DNA of 64,000 nucleotides from Nostoc sp. NMS7 (GTDB lineage Bacteria > Cyanobacteriota > Cyanobacteriia > Cyanobacteriales > Nostocaceae), in contig NZ_JABXKJ010000228.1 in the NCBI RefSeq assembly GCF_017115085.1, positions 1 to 64,000 of the forward strand, written 5' to 3'. This document shows, piece after piece, positions 8,392-15,023 of this stretch. The notes beneath the pieces are model-generated. The model was given only the letters and a program-made list of their open reading frames with translations. It did no database searches and was not told the origin of the DNA. The translations under genes and the position numbers were made by a program. Position 1 is the first letter of the stretch, and each line of letters opens with the position of its first letter.

Positions 8392-8722
8392 TTTCCACCT
8401 CTCTTATTCCTGCTGACAATGCTTGTTCGACTGTTTCATAACTGCCACTCAAATATGGGTCGTCAGAAAACTCATTTAACATACAAACTCCACCCCCATA
8501 ATTTAGAGCAAAGGAGTATCGTGAAATGTCCATTGGGCAAAACCAAACCGAAACATAATGGCTCCCTCTCATCAGCCCTCGACTCATATAAACTTTGGTT
8601 TGCAGTAACGGTTTTTTGGCTTGTTTCACTTCCCAGGAATAACCTCAGCGCTCACAGGAGACTACTTTTTCTTGTGGGTTCTTTCGATAGATTTCCTGAC
8701 TTCCACAGTTAAGGCAGTTCAT
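8378..8722 (-). pseudogene. zinc-ribbon protein interrupted by an in-frame TGA at a cysteine position
   Basis: Reading from ATG 8722, which overlaps the end of the upstream gene by 14 bp, gives 'MNCLNCGSQEIYRK' and 'VVSCER', then TGA at 8645-8647, then in the same frame 'GYSWEVKQAKKPLLQ' and on to 8378. A zinc ribbon needs a second CxxC, and the stop falls exactly where the fourth cysteine would be (CER-stop-GYSW). TGC or TGT to TGA is one substitution. Without readthrough only a 25-residue peptide is made, or a shorter protein restarts at GTG 8629. Nonsense mutation or sequencing error is most likely; selenocysteine is possible in principle but unsupported. Confidence 0.6.
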
Positions 8723-9494
8723 TATTGTTAACCTTTACTGTGACTAATTCTTGAAGTTGCGATCGCATTTCATGGTTGAAAAGCTGCTGTAATTCCTCAG
8801 TAGTCAGTTGCTCTAAGGGTCGGGATTGCAAGTATTTGTGAACTGGTTCAGCCAGCGATGTATCCACCATCGACAATGAGCGCACTGCATCAAACACAGA
8901 GTTAGAATACTGCTGCTGACCTGAATAACGCCTCTTCACCCACCAGTTACCATCAGTGCATCCGACTTCGCCCAATTTACGTAGTTTGCCGTCTTCAGTA
9001 TCGTGGGTATAAATCCCATCATCAAGAATTTCAAAGCCGTAATTCTGGCACTCGTTGAAGATATGCGCCATGATTCGGTTTTCGGTCGTGGGGGGTGTTG
9101 CTTCTTTCTCCTGCACAGGTAATGAGCCATCTTTGTAATGAGTGCAGATGAAGCGATCGCAACGCATTAGAGTGTTGGCACGAAATAATTCTTTATCGTT
9201 GACCATGACTACCCAGCGTTGCGTTAAGTGGTTGTCGTCATAGCTGATGCTGGCTACCAGTTCATCACCAGCGTAATATTTGCGATCGCAAAACGAGATT
9301 TCGACTATTGTGAGGGGTTCGGGAGCTACGGCTTGGGCTTGGGTTGCGATGTAATTGTCGAGTTCAGCTTGAGCGAGGGCTTGGTTGTCGAGGGCAGCAG
9401 GGGTAAGTTTCTGAATCTTGCTTGACTGATAATTAGCGATCGCACTAATCCAATAATCCTTACAGCGTTCGCGATCGCAAGCTATACCGTTCAA
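8709..9494 (-). CDS. hypothetical protein, apparent 5' truncation
   Basis: I do not recognise this product (261 residues from a TTG at 9494). The first real-looking block is 'NQALAQAELDNYIATQAQA', and the middle has 'EISFCDRKYYAGDELVASI' and 'WVVMVNDKELF'. No ATG lies near the N-terminus, and the first eight codons fall inside DNA that on the other strand belongs to a truncated HTH gene. The natural 5' end has therefore probably been lost at the junction near 9470, and the whole minus-strand operon may have lost its promoter. Confidence 0.5.
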   Translation of the reverse strand: MNGIACDRERCKDYWISAIANYQSSKIQKLTPAALDNQALAQAELDNYIATQAQAVAPEPLTIVEISFCDRKYYAGDELVASISYDDNHLTQRWVVMVNDKELFRANTLMRCDRFICTHYKDGSLPVQEKEATPPTTENRIMAHIFNECQNYGFEILDDGIYTHDTEDGKLRKLGEVGCTDGNWWVKRRYSGQQQYSNSVFDAVRSLSMVDTSLAEPVHKYLQSRPLEQLTTEELQQLFNHEMRSQLQELVTVKVNNNELP

Positions 9495-10147
9495 CCCACC
9501 GCACGTTTGAGGAATATTGTCGGGATAGGTTTGGCCACAGCCGTCGTCAGTCTTATCTTTTAATGGATGCGGCTGTTGTTTTTGATAACTTGGCTGAAAA
9601 ATGTGATCGGAACGATCACATTTTGCCGACTAATGAGTGGCAAGTTAGACCGTTAACTAAACTAGAATCAGAGCTTCAACCCGAAGCATGGCAACAAGCT
9701 GTAGAGTCTGCCAACGGGAAAGTACCCTCACACCGGATCGTCAAAGACGTTGTGCAGCGTATAATAGAGCGAACCAAAGTACCCAATACCTACCAAATCG
9801 GGGAAGTCTGTCAAATCCTTGCAAAAGACAATCCCGAACTCAGGGGCAAAGGTGGCTGCTGGGGGATAGTCAACCATGTGGGTGAGTTCAGTTGCACAGT
9901 CACAATGTGGGATGGAAAGTACACTGTGAGAATTGACCACTTGAAGCCTCTCAATTACCTGGAGTCGGAATGTCAGCAGATGCAGCAGATTAGCGATCGC
10001 ATCAGTCGGTTACGGGAACATGAGAACTTGGAAGAGGCTGCCCGTGCTGTGCTGAAGCATCTGGGGGAGTTGAAGCGACCGTATTTGACTGTGGTGGAGG
10101 AGAAATTGTTGGGTTTGATAGAGAAAGAGTACAGGGTTATAGATTAA
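9470..10147 (+). pseudogene. 5'-truncated copy of a plasmid-type HTH protein gene
   Basis: From the GCGATCGC at 9471 onwards this DNA aligns with the intact gene at 17977-18873 at a constant offset of 8,729 bp, first as 'DRKLYRSTHRTFEEYCRDRF' and then 'HSRRQSYLLMDAAVVFDNL'. The first ~75 codons of the intact gene are missing. An ATG at 9563 could still give a 194-residue C-terminal protein that has lost the N-terminal helix-turn-helix. Parts of the match are nearly identical in DNA, so the duplication is not very old. Confidence 0.8.
9602..9620. repeat. perfect palindrome TGTGATCG-GAA-CGATCACA (copy 1)
   Basis: Eight-base arms around GAA, inside the coding sequence for 'KCDRNDH'. The identical 19-mer recurs at 18331-18349 in the intact gene. 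It is not the CRP-type TGTGA-N6-TCACA because the spacer is 9. Confidence 0.6.
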
Positions 10148-10235
10148 CTTCATGCGATCCTAGTGTTGGAAAATGTTATTATTTTAACTGCCTTTGTAAT
10201 TTTACTAAGTAAGCTTTATAATAAACGAAATTTAA

Positions 10236-12382
10236 ATGGTTGAGAGAGAGTTGAATAAAATTTTAAATCCAAGACACTTTGCCGTAATTAATAAAGGCAC
10301 ATCAGAATGGAATAAATGGAGAAAGAAATATCAAGAAATAAAGCCTGAACTGTCAGGAGTTAATCTTCAAGGAGCAAAGCTTAATAACATAGATTTAACT
10401 AATGCAGATTTAAGAGGAGTTAATCTTATAGGAGCAAAATTAAAGGGAGCGAATCTAACTAATGCAGATATCACTGGTGCAGACCTTAGAGGTGCAGATT
10501 TTAGTCAAGCAATCCTCATTAATGCAAACTTAGATAGCACGAATCTTTTCCAGGTAAATTTTAGTAATGCCAACCTTACAGGAGCTACAATTAGAGAGGC
10601 AGAAATATCATGTATTAAATTCAATGAAGCTATCCTGATAAATGCAGACATAACATCAGCTAAATGCAATGGACAAGCAGCTGATTTTACTAAAGCAGTA
10701 TTAATAGGTTCTAAACTTAATAATGCGAATCTTTTTGAAGGCAATTTTGCTAATGCTAATCTTACTGAAGCAACATTATTGGAAGCAGATATTAGAAATG
10801 CTAATTTTAAAGGTGCTATTTTAATTAGGGTAGATTTAAGTCAAGCGAATCTCTTTAGAGCAAATTTTAACACTGCAAATCTTACTCAAGCAAATTTGAC
10901 TAGAGCAAAACTTGGTGAAACAGTTTTTATAGATGCAAACCTTGATTCAGCGAGTTTTAATCAAGCGGATTTAGCAAGGGTAATATTACTAGGTGCTAAT
11001 TTAACTAATGTAAATTTTAGTGAAGCAAAACTTTTTGAAGCTAATCTTAATGGAGCCAATTTAGCCGGATTAAATCTAAGTTATGCTGATTTGACAAAGG
11101 CAAAGTTTTTTGGAGTGGATCTCAAAAATACTAATTTAGAAGGAGCAGATTTACGCGGAGTCGATTTAGAGAGAGTAAACCTAAATGCAGCAAACCTTGT
11201 CCGAGCAAAGCTAAACTTTGCTAATCTTACCCAGGCTAATCTTACTGATGCAAATTTAAGTGGAGCAAATTTTCAAGAAGCAAGACTTGTGGAAGCCAAG
11301 TTAATTAGAGCTAATTTAAGCTACGTAAATCTCAATTTGGCAAATATGAGTAATGCAGATATTAGTAATGCAGACCTCAACAACGCAAAACTTTTAAAAG
11401 CAAATCTAAATGAGGTAAATTTTGAAAATTCAAATCTTTCAAGAGCCGATTTTCAAGATTCATATCTTGTCAAATCTAATATTACAAATGCGAATTCAAG
11501 CCATACAAATTTTGCTCATCTAGACTTACAAATGCAAATCTTAATAGATCTGATTTGACTTTCGCAAAATTTTACAAAGCAGATTTAAGTTTTGCAAGTA
11601 TTAGTTATGCTAATTTGATTAACTCGGACTTAAGTTGGGCTGATTTAAGTTGGGGTGATCTTAGCAATGCTGATTTAAGCAATGCCCTTCTTGTAGGCGC
11701 TAACTTAGTAGGTATTAATCTTGAAAATGCTAATATTACAGGATGTTCAATTTTGGGAATATCAGCATGGGATTTAAATTTAACAAATACAATTCAAGCA
11801 AACCTAATTATTAAACCAAATGATGAAGTATCTATAATAATTGATGATATTGAATTGGCTCAGTTTCTCTATTTAATACTTAAAAATGATAAAATACGGA
11901 ATGTAATTGATACTGTGGCTCAAAAGGCAGTATTAATTTTAGGTAGATTTACACCAGAACGGCTAGAAGTTTTACAAGCAATTCGTAAAAAGCTACGTGA
12001 ACTTGGATATGTACCAATTATTTTTGATTTTACTAAACCGCAATCTCATGACTTTATAGAAACAGTTGCCACTTTAGCTCACATATCAAAATTCATTATT
12101 GCTGACTTTACCGATCCGAAAATTGTACTTGAAGAAGTACCCCATATTGCAAGAAACGTCTCTGTACCGATTCAACCGCTATTTATGAAAGGAACAGGCA
12201 ATATTGCTGTCTCTATAGGTAATCTTAGAGTCAATCATCGTTCGATTCTTGATGATTTTTATTATGAAAATCTTGAGCATTTAATGCAAAACTTTGAACA
12301 AATGGTTATTAGTCCTGCTGAGAGCATGGCACAAGAGCTATTAGAGCGAAAACGTAAGGAAGCTGTTAGAGGGCAAGAATAG
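10236..12382 (+). pseudogene. pentapeptide-repeat protein with TIR/deoxyribosyltransferase-like tail, frameshifted
   Basis: One gene of about 715 codons is split by a one-base loss at about 11525. The upstream frame ends at 11558 shortly after 'FAHLD', while the other frame continues the repeats without a gap ('LTNANLNRSDLTFAKFYKADL'). The N-terminus has a short lead ('WNKWRKKYQEIKPELSGVNL'), followed by about 60 A(D/N)LXX repeats that form a right-handed beta helix. The tail from about 11920 ('AVLILGRFTPERLEVLQAI', 'YVPIIFDFTKP', 'FIIADFTDPK') resembles the Rossmann-like domain fused to cyanobacterial pentapeptide proteins and related in pattern to TIR/nucleoside deoxyribosyltransferase folds. 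A TATAAT -10 box sits at 10217-10222. Frameshift, slippage or sequencing error are all possible. Confidence 0.78.
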
Positions 12383-12465
12383 CTTGATTAGAAAAAAGAT
12401 TTAGATAAGAGTAATAGTTATGTACTGTTATTCAGTTAAATATTAGCTTGTTAGCTTAAATTTAT

Positions 12466-12497
12466 ACTGTCATCCAAAAAATACACTGCTACACTAA
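12466..12497 (+). promoter_or_regulatory. shared 32-bp motif upstream of the TIR gene (copy 1)
   Basis: This 32-bp sequence matches 14084-14115, upstream of the ribbon-helix-helix gene, at 27 of 32 positions, including 15 identical bases ACACTGCTACACTAA. It contains a TACACT -10-like hexamer and ends 37 bp before the TIR start codon. I infer a common promoter/operator. Confidence 0.6.
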
Positions 12498-12533
12498 GGC
12501 TATGCAGTGAAAGTTTTAGTATAACTTTATCTA

Positions 12534-13961
12534 ATGAATAACCTGCTTGAATTTGATGTATTTTTAGCGCACAATAGTCTAGACAAGGTTTTTGTAAGAG
12601 AAATTGCAAAGAAGCTCAGACGAGGGCGTTTGAAGCCGTGGCTAGATGAAGATGCGATTCTACCCGGTCAAATTATACAAGAGGAAATTCAAAGAATAAT
12701 TTTACACATTAAATCTACTATTATCTTCATTGGCAAAAACGGCTTAGGAAGATGGCAGACAGTAGAATTAAGAAGTTTGTATACACAATGTATTGAAAGG
12801 AGTATTTTAGTTATTCCCGTATTACTACCAGGTGTTACTGGATTTCCGCCAGAATTACCATTCCTTAAAGAACATAAATGGATAAATTTTATTAATGGTA
12901 TAAATGATAAAAGGGCTATAGAAGAGCTTAAGTTAGCTATTAGACAAACGAAACAAACAAAGAAGCAAAATAAATTGACTAGCCAACCTACTTTACTTAA
13001 ACCATCTCTTAAAAAAACAAAATCACAGCAAGAAAATTTAAAGTCTAGTAAAAAGCCAAATACTTATTTAGATCCAAACCTAGATATTGCTACTTCCAAA
13101 AGTAAGACTACAAATGTAATACCTAGTAATAAGCCTACTAATGTAAAACTGCCAAGTTCTGGAATAACTAAAGTAAACGAATCAAATCCAGCTTCTAATC
13201 GGCGGAAAGCTAAGTCAACTTCTACTATCGGAGCTTCAAAAAATAAAGCAAGAACTATTAATAATTCAGGCGCTTGGGTTTTACTAAACAATAATTTATT
13301 TAAAACAGAATTGGTTGAGACTCAAACAGATCAAAGTATTGTACTCAATATTTTATCTACTGATACCGAAAAAGAAGCAGTTTTACGTAGATTACAACCA
13401 GACCATTATAATAAAAAACAAATTATTTATGCTTATCAAAATGATGCAAACATAATGCAGATAGAAAGTGTTTTAGTAAAATCTGTAAACGGTAAAAATA
13501 GATTTACTCTAACTCTAAAACCATATTCACAAGGGCAAATAGATAGTTTTACAGAAATTAATATTAACGGATTTAGTGCAGATAAGATTGCAGAGTTGCG
13601 TGCGCGTCTTCTTTTACTTAACGAATCGCCTATACTTACGAAAAATAATCAAGAACATTGTACACTGAATTATTGTATACAAGGCTACAATAATTCTTTT
13701 AAAATAGAAAAGTGTATTTTTCTAGATTTATGGAAAACTCTTAATAAAAAAATACAAATATTTTTAATTCATGCACGTCTTCTTGCAATTTCTTATTTAA
13801 AAATGACTTTCATAGTTGAACATATATTAGAGCTAAAGTTGACTTTAATTAATAACAATACGCTATCTGTTCAGTTTCGTGGGCAAAGGAAGCAGTTTTA
13901 TACCAATCAGGAACCTGCTTTAATACAAGTAAAAGGTAATTGCCTTCTTAATACGACGTAA
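12534..13961 (+). CDS. TIR-domain protein with an unrecognised C-terminal domain
   Basis: The 475-residue protein has an N-terminal TIR domain (1-135): 'FDVFLAHNSLDKVFVREIA', 'KPWLDEDAILPGQ', 'STIIFIGKNGLGRW', and the expected catalytic glutamate at E78 ('WQTVELR'). Bacterial TIR domains of this kind often hydrolyse or cyclise NAD+. Residues about 140-245 are a basic, Ser/Thr/Asn-rich linker of low complexity. Residues 250-475 form a globular region I cannot name ('DHYNKKQIIYAYQNDANIM', 'SADKIAELRARLLLL'), presumably the sensor. It is A+T-rich and lies between other TIR-type genes, so a defence role is likely. Confidence 0.85.
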   Translation: MNNLLEFDVFLAHNSLDKVFVREIAKKLRRGRLKPWLDEDAILPGQIIQEEIQRIILHIKSTIIFIGKNGLGRWQTVELRSLYTQCIERSILVIPVLLPGVTGFPPELPFLKEHKWINFINGINDKRAIEELKLAIRQTKQTKKQNKLTSQPTLLKPSLKKTKSQQENLKSSKKPNTYLDPNLDIATSKSKTTNVIPSNKPTNVKLPSSGITKVNESNPASNRRKAKSTSTIGASKNKARTINNSGAWVLLNNNLFKTELVETQTDQSIVLNILSTDTEKEAVLRRLQPDHYNKKQIIYAYQNDANIMQIESVLVKSVNGKNRFTLTLKPYSQGQIDSFTEININGFSADKIAELRARLLLLNESPILTKNNQEHCTLNYCIQGYNNSFKIEKCIFLDLWKTLNKKIQIFLIHARLLAISYLKMTFIVEHILELKLTLINNNTLSVQFRGQRKQFYTNQEPALIQVKGNCLLNTT

Positions 13962-14083
13962 ACTATAAATTTATTTCAATAGATTACACAATAAGGGTAT
14001 AAATTGAGCGAAATGGAAAATAAATGCCTAAATATAAGACATATTATTTTCTACTTAATTAGCTCAAAGCTTAAATATTTTTT

Positions 14084-14115
14084 ACTGCCACACAAAAAGG
14101 ACACTGCTACACTAA
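14084..14115 (+). promoter_or_regulatory. shared 32-bp motif upstream of the RHH gene (copy 2)
   Basis: Second copy of the motif at 12466-12497, here ending 24 bp before the start codon of the ribbon-helix-helix protein, with TACACT at 14108-14113. The RHH protein is the obvious candidate to bind both copies. Confidence 0.6.
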
Positions 14116-14138
14116 TATTGTATCTCGAAATTTACAGT

Positions 14139-14351
14139 ATGATCTCACCGCAATTTAGTATCAGAATTCCGCCAGAGCTAGAAGAGAGGTTAATTGGTTA
14201 TGCCAAGCAGAATGGCATGAGTAAAACAAAAGTGATGATTGATGCCTTAGCTCATTACTTAGGTTGTGCTGAGGATGTGCCACTGACACGCAGAGTTACT
14301 GAATTAGAAAAAAGAGTATCAGCATTAGAGGTTGAGAGAACAAGCAAGTAA
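14139..14351 (+). CDS. ribbon-helix-helix regulator (CopG/Arc-like)
   Basis: The 70-residue protein has a classical RHH start: beta strand 'QFSIRIPPELEERLIGYAKQ', then 'GMSKTKVMIDALAHYL', followed by a short coiled-coil tail ('VTELEKRVSALE'). Such dimers bind short DNA repeats and usually repress their own promoters. The start at 14139 is chosen because the RHH strand begins directly after it; the longer frame from 14004 runs through the promoter motif. It is probably the regulator of the neighbouring TIR gene. Confidence 0.8.
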   Translation: MISPQFSIRIPPELEERLIGYAKQNGMSKTKVMIDALAHYLGCAEDVPLTRRVTELEKRVSALEVERTSK

Positions 14352-14408
14352 AAAGTATGATTTAAACTTAACTTATAAAGAATTAATCCTTAACAGTGTG
14401 ACAAATTC

Positions 14409-14927
14409 ATGCCGAAATCTGACCCCGCTAAAATCAAAAAAGTGTCTTTCAGCCTTCCCTTTGGAATAGGTTCTGTGGAATGGGAAGCAGATCCGACAGA
14501 GCGTAGAGCAGCTTGGTCACTATATGTTGAACTTGTAACCCGCATTGCTGTTCAGCCTTTGGAACCAGACAATGGACTTTTGCGAGAGGCTTTATCATCC
14601 TTGTACAATTTGTTCCCTGTGACACGACAAGTTCTTAGAGAGGGTGGCCCAGATGTGGGAGCAACTCATGATTCAGTAGGCGGAATTGCGATCGCAGTGT
14701 TGAATAATGGTTTGCGTCCGTTCCTATCCAAGTGGCATCCATTATTGCAGACATGGGAAGCGCAACGACCGCCGCATCAGAGTCCGAAAGAACACGAGTG
14801 CAATTGGTCTGAAGAACCAAAGTTAAGAGATGAATTGGAATTGTTAAGGAAAGACTTGGAGCAGTATGCGAATGCGTTGGCGGTAATTGCTGGGGTGAAA
14901 GAAGAAAAACCGAATAAGGCTGATTGA
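14409..14927 (+). CDS. small helical partner protein of the TIR-STAND gene
   Basis: This 172-residue protein contains 'WEADPTERRAAWSLYVELVTR', 'GLLREALSSLYNLFPVTRQVL', 'IAIAVLNNGLRPFLSKWHPLL' and 'YANALAVIAGV'. I recall this family, without a functional name, as a frequent neighbour of TIR or STAND genes in actinobacteria and cyanobacteria. It is mostly alpha-helical, with no signal peptide or membrane span. The gene is followed after 96 bp by the TIR-STAND-TPR gene on the same strand, so the two probably form one unit; whether it senses, inhibits or delivers the effector is unknown. Confidence 0.7.
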   Translation: MPKSDPAKIKKVSFSLPFGIGSVEWEADPTERRAAWSLYVELVTRIAVQPLEPDNGLLREALSSLYNLFPVTRQVLREGGPDVGATHDSVGGIAIAVLNNGLRPFLSKWHPLLQTWEAQRPPHQSPKEHECNWSEEPKLRDELELLRKDLEQYANALAVIAGVKEEKPNKAD

Positions 14928-15023
14928 AGAAGCTGCAACTGCAAAAGCATACATCTGTCCCTGCTCTTTAAAGTTTTGGTTATGATAGCGCAAACTGCAA
15001 TAGCAAGGTTAAGGCAACCACAA

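Noticed and set aside
8645-8647. A real selenocysteine codon
   Set aside because: I cannot identify a supporting element, and most cyanobacteria lack the pathway. A nonsense mutation is simpler, so I list it only as an observation.
9602-9620. CRP or NtcA binding site
   Set aside because: The spacing between TGTGA and TCACA is 9, not 6, and the site is deep in a coding sequence.
10300-11750. Regular short-period repeats suggesting a CRISPR-like array
   Set aside because: The 15-bp periodicity comes from pentapeptide codons. Units are not identical and there are no spacers. I saw no CRISPR array anywhere in the window.
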